In this document: in pieces, positions 1 to 9,132 of the stretch
Numbering within the stretch: position 1 is the first letter of the stretch
Layout of the letters: the number at the start of each line of letters is the position of its first letter
Position numbers and translations under genes: made by a program
From: Bacilli bacterium
GTDB taxonomy: Bacteria; Bacillota_I; Bacilli_A; ML615J-28; CAG-313
Assembly (NCBI GenBank): GCA_017398545.1
Contig: JAFQFT010000074.1
Location: 1-60,766, forward strand
Reading direction: 5' to 3'
Length of the DNA: 60,766 nucleotides
Notes under the pieces: generated by a model
Databases searched by the model: none
The model's input: only the letters and a program-made list of their open reading frames with translations
What the model was told of the DNA's origin: nothing

Positions 1-548
1 ATTATAATGCAGTGATTTATGGTATAGATTGTAAAGAAGGAGTTGTACTTGTAAACTTAAATCAAAGTATAAAAAAAGGTGAAGTTCTAGTAACTCCTAA
101 TAGTGAATTTGGATATTGTGATGCGGTAGTACTTGGGAGTCTTGCGGAATATAAAACTATTGTTGTTAAAAAAGAAAAACTTATGTTTGATTATACGGGT
201 AAGTTTACTAAAAAATATAGTTTAAGATTTGGTAATAAAATTATTATTAATTATAAGACAATTTATGATAATCAAAGTATTGAAATTCAACCTTTATTTA
301 AGATTTTTAATTATATTAAATTAGATAAAGTTTATTATTATGAGAAAGATTTTATTAAATTAGTTTATAATTATGAAGATGCATATAATTATGCGTTAAG
401 TACTATATATAGTAATTTAGAACTAAATAGAAAGTCTGGTTTAGAAAAAATAAATGATATTAAGTTGTTAAAATTTGAAGAAAATGAAGATAGTTTTACC
501 TTTTTTTTCTTAGTGAATGAGATAAAAAGTATTGGAATCTACTATTAA
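1..548 (+). CDS. yqfD: YqfD-like sporulation protein, C-terminal part (5' end outside window)
   Basis: The reading frame is open to the left edge (first whole codon at position 3) and ends in TAA at 546-548, so this is the C-terminal ~180 residues of a longer protein. I recognise the YqfD family by order of features: a short beta-rich segment around GVVLVNLNQSIKKGEVLV (an HlyD/biotinyl-like hairpin), then a Tyr/Lys-rich segment ending YSLRFGNKIIINYK (family pattern: tyrosine-rich, RYSLKIGNK), then a helix and a closing beta strand with EDAYNYAL. In Bacillus YqfD is a membrane protein needed in mid-sporulation, and yqfC-yqfD usually precede phoH and ybeY. Here a terminator and rnfC follow instead. 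Identification is from remembered family patterns, not an alignment. Confidence 0.6.
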   Translation, partial: YNAVIYGIDCKEGVVLVNLNQSIKKGEVLVTPNSEFGYCDAVVLGSLAEYKTIVVKKEKLMFDYTGKFTKKYSLRFGNKIIINYKTIYDNQSIEIQPLFKIFNYIKLDKVYYYEKDFIKLVYNYEDAYNYALSTIYSNLELNRKSGLEKINDIKLLKFEENEDSFTFFFLVNEIKSIGIYY

Positions 549-562
549 AAGTAGATTTTTTA
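536..562 (+). terminator. Rho-independent terminator of the yqfD-like gene
   Basis: AATCTACT (536-543) pairs with AGTAGATT (550-557) around a 6-base loop, followed by a T run. The stem begins inside the last codons of the yqfD-like gene. Confidence 0.8.
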
Positions 563-592
563 TTTGTTTTTTTTGTTAAATGATTTATTTTC

Positions 593-621
593 TCGCAACT
601 TTTTACAAAATATGATATAAT
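593..621 (+). promoter_or_regulatory. Promoter of rnfC, extended -10
   Basis: TATAAT at 616-621 is preceded by TGA at 613-615 (extended -10). The -35 at 593-598 (TCGCAA) is weak at 17-bp spacing. About 70 bases of leader follow before the rnfC ribosome binding site AAGGAGGA. Confidence 0.65.
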
Positions 622-694
622 TGTATAGTAAAATGGTAGTAATATTGTTATATGATGTTTACTATGATTTATTAATTTAACAAGGAGGAATCTT

Positions 695-2002
695 ATGTTT
701 CTCAAAGTTCATGGCATAAAACTTCATGGTAAAAAGCGTTTATCAATTAAAAATCCAATTGAAAATGCTCTTAATCCAAGTGTTGTATATTTTCCACTAG
801 AAAGTAATGGTGTTTTATATAAAAAAGTAGTAGAAATTGGAACACGTGTTTTAATGGGACAACCAATTCTTTATCGTGAGGATCGTTATGCTCATCCAGT
901 TTGTTCTTCAGTAAGTGGTACTGTTTCTGATATTAAAAAAATGCTACATTCTAATGGAAAAGTAGTTGAAATGCTTGAAATTACAAATGATTTTAAAGAA
1001 GAAACTTATTACAGTACATGTAGTAATATTGACTTATCTAGAGATGAAATTGTAAATAAAGTTAAAAATGCAGGTATCGTAGGTTTAGGTGGAGCTGGTT
1101 TTCCTACTTATGTTAAGTATTTACCTAAACAAAGTGCTAATTTAATTATTATTAATGCTGCTGAATGTGAACCTTATATTACATGTGATTTTGTTTCTAT
1201 TTTAGAAAACGCTGATAAATTAATTCGTGGCTTAAAATATATTATGAAAGCTAATGGTGCAAAACAAGGTGTTATTGCTATAAAAAAAGCAAAAGTTGAA
1301 GCTGTAGAGTTATTAACTGAAAAACTAAAGAGTGAAAAGCATATTAAATTATTCTTATTAAAAGATAAATATCCTGTAGGTTGGGAAAAACATATTGTAG
1401 AGCGTGTTACTAAAAAAACATATGCTGCATTGCCACGTGAAATAGGAGTTATTGTCAATAATGTTCAAACCGCGATTTGTGTTTGTGAAGCTGTTGAAGA
1501 AAATAAACCTTTAATTGAAAAAGTTATTACCGTTAGTGGAGAAGGAATTAAAGAACCTAAAAATTTAAGAATTAAGATTGGTACTAAATTTTCTACTCTT
1601 TTAGAACGTTGTGGTGGGTATATTGATAATTTAGAAGAAGCTTATGTTATTGCTGGTGGACCATTAAGTGGTAAATCAATGCCTAATGATGACTTTATTA
1701 TAACGTCTAATCTTAATAATGTTGTTGTGCTTTTAAAAAGTCCAACTGTTATTACATTAAATTGTATTGGATGTGGGAAATGTGCTGAAATTTGTCCAGT
1801 AAAATTAACTCCAACATTAATTAAAAAGGCATATGATAGTAATAAAATTTCAACTATTGAAGCTCTTAATACAATGAAATGTGTTAGATGTGGTTTATGT
1901 TCATATATTTGTCCATCACGTGTTGATGTAAGCGAAACTGTTGGGCTTGCTAAAGATTTGTTAGTTACATCAAAAGATGTTAAATTAGATCAGAAGAAGT
2001 AG
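695..2002 (+). CDS. rnfC: RnfC, NADH-side subunit of an Rnf-type electron transport complex
   Basis: RnfC is the peripheral subunit of the Rnf complex that passes electrons between NADH and ferredoxin while moving Na+ or H+. The 435-residue protein shows an N-terminal RnfC barrel-like region, the NADH/FMN-type glycine loop GLGGAGFPT (130-138), an SLBB-like segment (about 280-320), and two [4Fe-4S] binding motifs, C357xxC360xxC363xxxC367P and C396xxC399xxC402xxxC406P. The start ATG has a strong AAGGAGGA site. rnfD follows after 8 bases. Its length matches short Firmicutes RnfC proteins without the long alanine-rich tail of enterobacterial forms. The usual partners rnfG, rnfE, rnfA and rnfB are not in this window. 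Confidence 0.9.
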   Translation: MFLKVHGIKLHGKKRLSIKNPIENALNPSVVYFPLESNGVLYKKVVEIGTRVLMGQPILYREDRYAHPVCSSVSGTVSDIKKMLHSNGKVVEMLEITNDFKEETYYSTCSNIDLSRDEIVNKVKNAGIVGLGGAGFPTYVKYLPKQSANLIIINAAECEPYITCDFVSILENADKLIRGLKYIMKANGAKQGVIAIKKAKVEAVELLTEKLKSEKHIKLFLLKDKYPVGWEKHIVERVTKKTYAALPREIGVIVNNVQTAICVCEAVEENKPLIEKVITVSGEGIKEPKNLRIKIGTKFSTLLERCGGYIDNLEEAYVIAGGPLSGKSMPNDDFIITSNLNNVVVLLKSPTVITLNCIGCGKCAEICPVKLTPTLIKKAYDSNKISTIEALNTMKCVRCGLCSYICPSRVDVSETVGLAKDLLVTSKDVKLDQKK

Positions 2003-2010
2003 GTGAAGTT

Positions 2011-3213
2011 ATGAAGAAATTTTTAATTAGTAAAACACCATTTATTCGTTCTGTTGATTTGGGTAGTATGTCTACTACAAGAATGATGTACGATTATTTA
2101 GTAGCTTTTATATCATTTATAATGTTTGGTTTTGTTATTAATGGTTTAATTCCTTATATTAATGGGGAAATTACCCAAGTTTATTATTTAATAAAACCTT
2201 TTATAAATGTTTTAGTTGGAATTTTATGTAGTGTTACTTTTGAAGCTATTTATATATTAATCTTTAAAAAAGTTAAAGGATTTAGAGCTTTAATTACTGA
2301 AACTCATTATAGTTTTGGTTTTATGGTAGGACTTGTTATTAGTTTATTGTTACCTGTAAGAGTACCATTATATATAATTATTATTGGATGTTTCATCGGA
2401 AATATTTGTTTAAAAATGATTTTTGGTGGATTAGGTAAAAATATCTTTAATCCTGCACTTTTGGCTTATGCAATTTTATTTGTTGTATTTAATAAAATTA
2501 TTGTTAATTCAATGAATGAACAAGTATTAATATTATCAAATACTCTTAATATTACTGCAACGCAAGCTCCTGTTCCTGCAATGCGTGAACTGATGTTAAA
2601 ATTAGGCAATTTAAGTTTTACTTCAAGTAGTTTAATTCGTCAATTTGGAAGTTTATTTAATTTATTTGTAGGATTTAAAGGTGGTAACTTAGGTGAAGTA
2701 AGTGGATTTTTATGTGTTCTTGCGTATATTTATCTAGTTATAAGAAAATCAATTAATTGGCGTGTTCCTATCTTTTATGTTGCAACTGTATTTGTAATTA
2801 GTTATGCTGCTGCGATTATTAATAAAATGAATGGAACTTTATATGGAATCTGGTTTCCAGTGTTTAATCTATTATCTGGTAGTATTTTATTTGGTGCAGT
2901 TTTTCTTGCAACTGATTATGTAACAACACCTAAAACGCCAAATGGTAAAATTATTTATGCGATACTATTAGGTATTGTTACTTCGTTTATACGTTTATTA
3001 ATTGGTTTTGATGGAGTGTGTATATCAATTATTTTAGTATCATTACTTACTCCTGTAATTGATTTAATAGCTTCTAAAATTAGGGGACCAATTATTAATT
3101 CTAAAGTAATAATTTATTATGTATTAATAAGTTTTGTCTTTTTAATAATTTCTGCTTATATTGTTTATCAAACAACAAATTTAAGTTTTTTTAACAAAAT
3201 TTTTAAAAATTAA
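2011..3213 (+). CDS. rnfD: RnfD, membrane flavoprotein subunit of an Rnf-type complex
   Basis: A 400-residue integral membrane protein with about 9-10 hydrophobic segments. RnfD/NqrB family marks are the FGGLGKNIFNPALL stretch, the region TATQAPVP (family: T/S-x-A-T-P-L, where the threonine holds FMN covalently), and DYVTTPKTPNGK near the C-terminus (family: D-x-x-x-S/T-P-x-T-x-x-G). The flavin site is slightly altered: Gln-Ala sits between the Thr and the Pro. It is translated 8 bases after rnfC with an AGGTG site, so the two form one operon. The next gene on the strand is a sigma factor, not rnfG. Confidence 0.85.
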   Translation: MKKFLISKTPFIRSVDLGSMSTTRMMYDYLVAFISFIMFGFVINGLIPYINGEITQVYYLIKPFINVLVGILCSVTFEAIYILIFKKVKGFRALITETHYSFGFMVGLVISLLLPVRVPLYIIIIGCFIGNICLKMIFGGLGKNIFNPALLAYAILFVVFNKIIVNSMNEQVLILSNTLNITATQAPVPAMRELMLKLGNLSFTSSSLIRQFGSLFNLFVGFKGGNLGEVSGFLCVLAYIYLVIRKSINWRVPIFYVATVFVISYAAAIINKMNGTLYGIWFPVFNLLSGSILFGAVFLATDYVTTPKTPNGKIIYAILLGIVTSFIRLLIGFDGVCISIILVSLLTPVIDLIASKIRGPIINSKVIIYYVLISFVFLIISAYIVYQTTNLSFFNKIFKN

Positions 3214-3304
3214 TAAAAATTTGACAAAATATTAAAAAAAATAAAAAAATTTTCAAAAAAACGTACTTTTTTTTGTTATATAAGTGGTAAAGGAGAGGAT
3301 AAAA

Positions 3305-4564
3305 ATGAATATTGAATTATACAAAACTCAAATTGATGAAATAACTAAGTATGGGGATGAACATGGTTATATTCCTATTGGTTTAATTACGAAGTTTTTT
3401 TCTAATGATGATGAAGAATTATTAGATGAAGTAATTACTTATTTGGAATCAAAAAATTATGAAGTAACAAAAGATGATGCAAATTCTCCTGATATTATTG
3501 ATGATATTTCAATTGATGAAATTGGTGATGATCTAGACGACCTAGATGATTTGGATGAAGAACCAGATGATGAAGATTTAATTTCTGAAGAAGAAGTTGA
3601 AATTAAAGTTTCAGATTTTGATAATATTGATTCTACGCCTTATCAATCTGATGATATTGTTAAAATGTATTTACATGAAATTGGTCAAGTTGATCTTTTA
3701 AATATTACTCAAGAGTTAGAACTTGCAAGACAAGTTCAAGAGGGTATTATGTCAAAAGAAAAGATTGAACAATATGAAAAAGCTGGTAAAAAGTTATCAG
3801 AAGAAGAATTAAAAGAATTAGAAGAAAAAATTTCAATTGGTAAAGGTGCTCAAGATTTATTAATTGAAGCTAACCTTCGTTTAGTTGTTCATATAGCAAA
3901 ACGTTATATGACAAGAGGATTACCACTTTCTGACTTGATTCAAGAAGGTAATATGGGGCTTATGAAAGCTGTTCTTAAATATGACCCTACACGTGGTTTT
4001 AAATTCTGTACCTATGCTACATGGTGGATTCGTCAATCAATTACAAGAGCGATTGCAGATAAAGGTCGTAATGTTCGTATTCCAGTTCACATGCATGAAT
4101 GTATTAATCGTTTAACGAGAACTAGAAGACGTTTAGTACAAGAATTACATCGTGAACCAACTATTGAAGAAATTGCTGAAGAAATGAAATTACCAGTTGA
4201 AAAAATTGTTGAATTACAAAGAGTTGCTCAAGACTCTATTTCATTTGATAATGCAGTTGGTGATGAAGAAGATTCAACATTAATCGATTTAGTTGCAGAT
4301 GAAAATACTCTAAATCCACTTGAATATACTGAAAAAACTTTATATCGTGAAGAAATTGATGATGTTTTACAAACTCTTACTCCTCGTGAAGAAATGGTTA
4401 TTCGCCTTCGTTATGGTATTGGTGTAGATAGAAGTCATACTTTAGAAGAAGTAGGTAAGATTATGGGAGTTACTCGTGAAAGAGTACGTCAAATAGAAGC
4501 TAAAGCTCTTCAAAGATTACGTAATCATCAAAGAATGAATCGTTTAAAACAACATATTGAGTAA
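3305..4564 (+). CDS. rpoD: Primary (group 1-type) RNA polymerase sigma factor, copy 1
   Basis: A 419-residue sigma-70. It has a region 1.1-like N-terminus (1-60), an acidic Asp/Glu-rich linker (60-105), region 1.2 (115-150), region 2 with the core-binding and -10 recognition helix (190-258, including GFKFCTYATWWIRQ), region 3.0 IPVHMHECIN (259-268), a finger-like DEEDSTLIDL (320-329), and region 4.2 helix-turn-helix GVTRERVRQIEAKAL (388-402). The start is ATG 3305 because AAAGGAGAGG lies just upstream; an in-frame GTG at 3284 has no such site. An upstream TTGACA (3221-3226) lacks a convincing -10. The usual HPSR after region 4 reads NHQR. By sequence it is closer to Bacillus SigA than the copy at 7952, although that one sits at the classical dnaG-rpoD locus. 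Confidence 0.92.
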   Translation: MNIELYKTQIDEITKYGDEHGYIPIGLITKFFSNDDEELLDEVITYLESKNYEVTKDDANSPDIIDDISIDEIGDDLDDLDDLDEEPDDEDLISEEEVEIKVSDFDNIDSTPYQSDDIVKMYLHEIGQVDLLNITQELELARQVQEGIMSKEKIEQYEKAGKKLSEEELKELEEKISIGKGAQDLLIEANLRLVVHIAKRYMTRGLPLSDLIQEGNMGLMKAVLKYDPTRGFKFCTYATWWIRQSITRAIADKGRNVRIPVHMHECINRLTRTRRRLVQELHREPTIEEIAEEMKLPVEKIVELQRVAQDSISFDNAVGDEEDSTLIDLVADENTLNPLEYTEKTLYREEIDDVLQTLTPREEMVIRLRYGIGVDRSHTLEEVGKIMGVTRERVRQIEAKALQRLRNHQRMNRLKQHIE

Positions 4565-4584
4565 ACATATTAAATAAAATAATT

Positions 4585-4622
4585 AGAATTTAGTACATTT
4601 ATTGTATTAAATTCTTTTTTTC
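4585..4622 (+). terminator. Terminator after sigma factor copy 1
   Basis: AGAATTTAGTACA (4585-4597) pairs with TGTATTAAATTCT (4603-4615), one G-U pair, 5-base loop, followed by T7. This separates the first sigma gene from glyS. Confidence 0.85.
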
Positions 4623-4652
4623 TAAAGAGTTCTTTTCTTTATATTCTTTTTT

Positions 4653-4682
4653 TTGGTAAATAAATAGTAATTGTGGTATAAT
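4653..4682 (+). promoter_or_regulatory. Promoter of glyS
   Basis: TTGGTA (4653-4658), 18-bp spacer, TATAAT (4677-4682) with TGG directly upstream (4674-4676), an extended -10. Confidence 0.75.
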
Positions 4683-4728
4683 AAGAAAGACAAAAATGAT
4701 AAAAAATATATTAAAGGTGGTGTAAAAT

Positions 4729-6102
4729 ATGGAAATGACAATGGAAAAATTTGTTGCATATTTAAAACAATTAGGATTCGTATATCAAGGTAGTGAGATT
4801 TATGGAGGTCTTGCAAATGCATGGGACTATGGTCCACTTGGTGTTGAATTAAAAAATAATATTAAGAAAGCTTGGTGGAAAGATTTTGTACAATGCCATC
4901 CAAATAATGTTGGTATTGATGCTGCAATCTTAATGAACCCACAAACTTGGGTTGCATCAGGTCATGTTGGAGGATTCTCAGATCCACTAGTAGACTGTAA
5001 AGCATGCGGTTCTAGACATCGTGCTGATAAATTAATAGAAGACTTTACATTAGGCGCTGAAACTGGTGATGGTTGGGATAATGAAAAATTATTTAACTTT
5101 ATTATTGAAAATAAAGTTGCATGCCCTAAGTGTGGTGCAGTTAACTATACTCCAATTAGAAAGTTTAATTTAATGTTTGAAACTCATCAAGGTGTAGTTG
5201 AAGAAGCTAAATCAGTAGTTTATTTACGTCCTGAAACTGCTCAAGGTATTTTTGTAAACTTTAAGAATGTTCAAAGAACATCACGTAAAAAAGTACCATT
5301 TGGTATTGGTCAAATTGGTAAATCATTTAGAAATGAAATTACACCAGGTAACTTTATTTTTAGAACACGTGAATTTGAGCAAATGGAATTAGAATTTTTC
5401 TGTAAACCAGATACTGACTTAGAATGGTTTGCGTATTGGAAGAAGTTCTGTTTAGACTTCCTTGCAAAATTAGGGCTTAAAGATGAATCTGTAAGATTTA
5501 GAGATCACAAACCTGAAGAATTATGTTTCTATTCTAAAGCAACAACTGACGTAGAATTTAAATATTTCTTTGGTTGGGGTGAACTTTGGGGTATTGCAGA
5601 TAGAACTGATTACGATTTAGGTGTTCATCAAAAACATTCTGGTGAAAGTTTAGAATATTTAGATCCTGAAACTAATGAAAAATATATTCCATATGTAGTT
5701 GAACCAAGTGTTGGTGTAGAAAGATTATTACTTGCAGTTTTAACTGACGCATATGAAGAAGAAACATTAGAAGGTGGCGAAACAAGAGAAGTATTACATT
5801 TACATCCTGCACTTGCTCCTGTTAAGATTGCAGTACTCCCACTTGTAAATAAATTAAATGAAAAAGCTACTGAAGTATTTAAGATGCTTGCTAAAGACTT
5901 TATTTGTGAATACGATACAAGTGGTAAAATTGGTAAGAGATATCGTCGTCAAGATTCAATTGGTACACCATACTGTGTAACTGTTGACTTTGATACTTTA
6001 GAAAAAGGTTTAGTTACTATTCGTCATCGTGATTCTATGAAACAAGATGTTGTTGCAGTAGAAGACTTAAAAGCATATTTTACAGGTAAATTTGATTTTT
6101 AA
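4729..6102 (+). CDS. glyS: Glycyl-tRNA synthetase, alpha2 (single-chain) type
   Basis: Charges tRNA-Gly. At 457 residues it is the single-polypeptide class II enzyme found in many low-GC Gram-positives and eukaryotes, not the alpha/beta GlyQ-GlyS pair. Visible features: motif 1 region with GLANAWDYGPLG (27-38), a zinc-like insertion with C90xxC93 and C132xxC135, motif 2 GKSFRNEITP followed by FRTREFEQMELEFF (197-224), motif 3 GVERLLLAVL, and a C-terminal anticodon-binding domain beginning APVKIAVLPL. The start ATG is preceded by AAAGGTGGTG. In Bacillus the glycyl-tRNA synthetase gene is also just upstream of dnaG, so the position supports the call. Confidence 0.95.
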   Translation: MEMTMEKFVAYLKQLGFVYQGSEIYGGLANAWDYGPLGVELKNNIKKAWWKDFVQCHPNNVGIDAAILMNPQTWVASGHVGGFSDPLVDCKACGSRHRADKLIEDFTLGAETGDGWDNEKLFNFIIENKVACPKCGAVNYTPIRKFNLMFETHQGVVEEAKSVVYLRPETAQGIFVNFKNVQRTSRKKVPFGIGQIGKSFRNEITPGNFIFRTREFEQMELEFFCKPDTDLEWFAYWKKFCLDFLAKLGLKDESVRFRDHKPEELCFYSKATTDVEFKYFFGWGELWGIADRTDYDLGVHQKHSGESLEYLDPETNEKYIPYVVEPSVGVERLLLAVLTDAYEEETLEGGETREVLHLHPALAPVKIAVLPLVNKLNEKATEVFKMLAKDFICEYDTSGKIGKRYRRQDSIGTPYCVTVDFDTLEKGLVTIRHRDSMKQDVVAVEDLKAYFTGKFDF

Positions 6103-6141
6103 TAGCAATTAAATTATTATATAAAATAAGGAGGTGGGCAA

Positions 6142-7935
6142 ATGATTCCAGGTAATATTAGAAATAAAATAATTCAAGATTTAAGTATTGTTGAAGTAGT
6201 ATCTGAATATTTACCATTAACTAGAAAAGGTAATAGTTATTTTGGCGTATGTCCATTTCATGATGATAAAAATCCTTCAATGAGTGTAAGTGATTCTGTA
6301 AAAATGTTTAATTGTTTTAGTTGTAATACAAAAGGTAATGTAATTACGTTTGTTGCAAAATATGAAAATATTTCTTATGATCAAGCAACAATTAAACTTG
6401 CAGAAAGAATTGGGTTAAAAATCAGTGCTAATACTTCTAAAGAAGCTTTAAAACAAGAACGTTTAGAAAACATTATGAATGAAGCTGCTAAGTTTTATAG
6501 CTTTTATCTTAAGAATAGTGATGAAGGAACTGAAGCACTAAAGTACTTACACGATCGTGGAATTAGTGATGAAATTATTGAAAAGTTTAGAATTGGGCTT
6601 GCTCCTAGTTTGAGTGATGGGCTTTATCAATTCTTAATTAAAAAAGGGTTTTCAGAACTTGATTTAATTGAACTAGGACTTGTTAAACAAGGAGAAAACA
6701 ACAAAATTCACGATATTTTTAGAATACGTGTAATGTTTCCTCTTGCATCAAATAATGGTAAAATAGTAGGTTTTAGTGGACGTATTTATACAGTAAGTAA
6801 TCAAGCAAAGTATATAAACTCTAATGAAAATGTTTTGTTCCATAAAGGTGAAGTTCTTTATAATATGCATAATGCTGCTCTTTTCGCAAGACAACTAGAT
6901 AAAATCTATTTATTTGAAGGTTTTATGGATGTTATTGCAGCATATCGTGCAGGTATTAAAAATGGTGTTGCTACAATGGGTACAGCACTTACTAAAGAAC
7001 ATATTGCAAGTATTTTATCGGTAACTAAAAATATTGTATTATGTTTTGATGGTGATGAAGCTGGTATTAAAGCAATGCGTCGTTCTGCTAAAATGTTATC
7101 TAGCTATAATATTATTCCAGAAGCAGTTGTTTTACCTAATAATCAAGACCCAGATGAATATATTAAAGAATATGGTGCTAAACAATTAGAGGCTTATTTA
7201 ATTTCTAAAGCTAAACCTGTTTATTATTGGTTATATAAACTTGCATATGACAAAGTGATTAAAAGTGATATCGCAAGCGTTGAACAATTTAAACATACAG
7301 TATTTGAATTTATTAATGAAATTAATCAAGAAACGATTATAGATTATTATTTAAATCAAATGGCTAATGATTTAGGGATTGATATTAATAGTCTAAAAAA
7401 AGATTTTGTAAATAAAATTGGTAAAAATAGTTCAGTTGAGGTTAATAACCCTACTAATCAAACTAATACAGTAAGTCAAGTTCAATTAGCTGAAGTACCA
7501 ATCACAAAAGCTGTTAGAAGAGCTTATCAAATTATTATTAAGCATTGTATTTATAATCATAATAAGTTAAATAAATATTTAGCTCATACACAAGACTTTT
7601 TTGCAGGTAGTGGATTAGTTTTAGAATTTTCTATTATTCAAGCTATTGAAACAGAAGTTTTAATTAATCCTAAATTATTAAATACTTCTAAGTTTGCTGT
7701 GCATAATATTAGTGTGTTATGTTCTGATGAGCAATTTAAAGAATATATTGAAAATATAATTAATGATAAATTCATTGATATAAGTAATGATGATGACTTT
7801 GAACAAAGTCTAAATTTAATAATTAAGTTTATTAAGAAAGTTAAAACAAGAGATATTAAAAATCGTATTATCAGAGGGGACGATTCTGCGATTAATGATT
7901 TTACTGCGTCAAAAAAAGACGAAAATAATTTATAG
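6142..7935 (+). CDS. dnaG: DNA primase
   Basis: Makes RNA primers for replication. The 597-residue protein has the N-terminal CHC2 zinc finger (C37, H40, C58, C61), the RNA polymerase basic domain, and a TOPRIM fold with E259 in LFEGFMD and the acidic FDGDEAG (302-308). The C-terminal helicase-binding part is divergent and Asn/Lys-rich, as usual for the family. ATG 6142 follows AAGGAGGTGG. The sigma factor copy 2 begins 17 bases after its TAG stop, giving the classical dnaG-rpoD arrangement. Confidence 0.95.
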   Translation: MIPGNIRNKIIQDLSIVEVVSEYLPLTRKGNSYFGVCPFHDDKNPSMSVSDSVKMFNCFSCNTKGNVITFVAKYENISYDQATIKLAERIGLKISANTSKEALKQERLENIMNEAAKFYSFYLKNSDEGTEALKYLHDRGISDEIIEKFRIGLAPSLSDGLYQFLIKKGFSELDLIELGLVKQGENNKIHDIFRIRVMFPLASNNGKIVGFSGRIYTVSNQAKYINSNENVLFHKGEVLYNMHNAALFARQLDKIYLFEGFMDVIAAYRAGIKNGVATMGTALTKEHIASILSVTKNIVLCFDGDEAGIKAMRRSAKMLSSYNIIPEAVVLPNNQDPDEYIKEYGAKQLEAYLISKAKPVYYWLYKLAYDKVIKSDIASVEQFKHTVFEFINEINQETIIDYYLNQMANDLGIDINSLKKDFVNKIGKNSSVEVNNPTNQTNTVSQVQLAEVPITKAVRRAYQIIIKHCIYNHNKLNKYLAHTQDFFAGSGLVLEFSIIQAIETEVLINPKLLNTSKFAVHNISVLCSDEQFKEYIENIINDKFIDISNDDDFEQSLNLIIKFIKKVKTRDIKNRIIRGDDSAINDFTASKKDENNL

Positions 7936-7951
7936 AAAGAAGTAATGGGAT

Positions 7952-9118
7952 ATGTTTGATACAAAAAAATATAAAGAACAACTTGATAAGTTGTTAAGTT
8001 TTGAAAATGAATTTCACTATGTTACGGAAAGTTACATATGTGAAATTTTTGAAATAGATAGATCTAATTTATTTGATGAAATAGTTAAATATTTAGATTC
8101 TGAAAATATTGAAGTTGTACATGATTTAACTGATGAACTTGAACCTAGTGATGAAGAATTACTAAACGTCAATTCAAATGAAATATTAGATGATATTGAT
8201 TTTAATACCAATGAGTATATAAATGTTAATGATTTGATTAAAATATATTTGAATGATATTGGAAAAATTCCATTACTAAGTTATGAGCAAGAGCTTAAGT
8301 GTGCAAATGATATTAAAAAAGGTATAGCTGCTGAAAAAGAACTTTCAACTAATAAATCTTTAACTGTAGAAGGAAAAAAAGATCTTCGAAAAATATCGTT
8401 TGTTGGGCTTGAAGCAAGACAACTTTTGATTGAATCTAATTTAAGATTGGTTGTTTCAATCGCAAAAAGGTATTTAAATCGAGGGCTTGCTTTTATGGAT
8501 TTAATTCAAGAAGGGAATATTGGTTTAATTAAAGCAGTTTATAAATACGATCCATCACGTGGTTTTAGATTTTCTACTTATGGCACATGGTGGATTAGAC
8601 AAGCAATATCTCGTGCTATTGCAGACAAAGGAAGAATGGTTAGACTTCCAGTTCATATGACAGAAGCGGTGAGTAAATTAATGAAAGAAAGAACTGTGCT
8701 TACACAATTATTACAAAAAGAACCTACTAATGAAGAATTAGCAGCATATTTAGATATACCACTTGAAAAGGTTGAATTTTTATTACAAGTATCATTAGAT
8801 GTTATTTCATTAGACATAAGTATTGATGATGAAGAAGAAACCCTTTTATCTGATGTTATTCCTGATATTACTGCGGTAAATCCAAGTACATATTTGGAAA
8901 ATTTAGAATATAAAGATAAAATTGATAGAATGTTGAAAACGCTCACTCCTCGTGAAGAACGTATCATTAGACTTCGTTATGGATTAGAAGATAGCGCAAT
9001 TCATACATTAGAAGATATTGCGAAAGAATTTGGTATTACAAGAGAGCGAGTTAGACAATTAGAAGTTAAAGCTATTAGAAGACTTCGTCATCCTTCAAGA
9101 CTTAAAATTATTAAATAG
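7952..9118 (+). CDS. Primary-type RNA polymerase sigma factor, copy 2 (dnaG-linked)
   Basis: A 388-residue sigma-70 with all regions: 1.1-like N-terminus (1-60), acidic linker (60-90), region 1.2 (92-125), region 2 (160-232, GFRFSTYGTWWIRQ), region 3.0 LPVHMTEAVS (232-241), finger DDEEETLLSDV (292-302) and region 4.2 GITRERVRQLEVKAI (361-375) ending RHPSR. It lies at the position of sigA in Bacillus (dnaG-rpoD-trmK-nif3). It differs from copy 1 within -10 recognition (YGTWWIRQAISRAI against YATWWIRQSITRAI) and in the -35 reading helix (QLEVKAI against QIEAKAL). It keeps the region 3.0 His and Glu associated with extended -10 contacts. It may be the housekeeping factor or a stage- or condition-specific paralogue; sequence alone does not decide. 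Confidence 0.9.
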   Translation: MFDTKKYKEQLDKLLSFENEFHYVTESYICEIFEIDRSNLFDEIVKYLDSENIEVVHDLTDELEPSDEELLNVNSNEILDDIDFNTNEYINVNDLIKIYLNDIGKIPLLSYEQELKCANDIKKGIAAEKELSTNKSLTVEGKKDLRKISFVGLEARQLLIESNLRLVVSIAKRYLNRGLAFMDLIQEGNIGLIKAVYKYDPSRGFRFSTYGTWWIRQAISRAIADKGRMVRLPVHMTEAVSKLMKERTVLTQLLQKEPTNEELAAYLDIPLEKVEFLLQVSLDVISLDISIDDEEETLLSDVIPDITAVNPSTYLENLEYKDKIDRMLKTLTPREERIIRLRYGLEDSAIHTLEDIAKEFGITRERVRQLEVKAIRRLRHPSRLKIIK

Positions 9119-9132
9119 AAAAGGAATTAATT

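Noticed and set aside
3284-3304. Upstream GTG start for the first sigma factor
   Set aside because: Its frame runs through the ribosome site that serves ATG 3305 and it has no site of its own.
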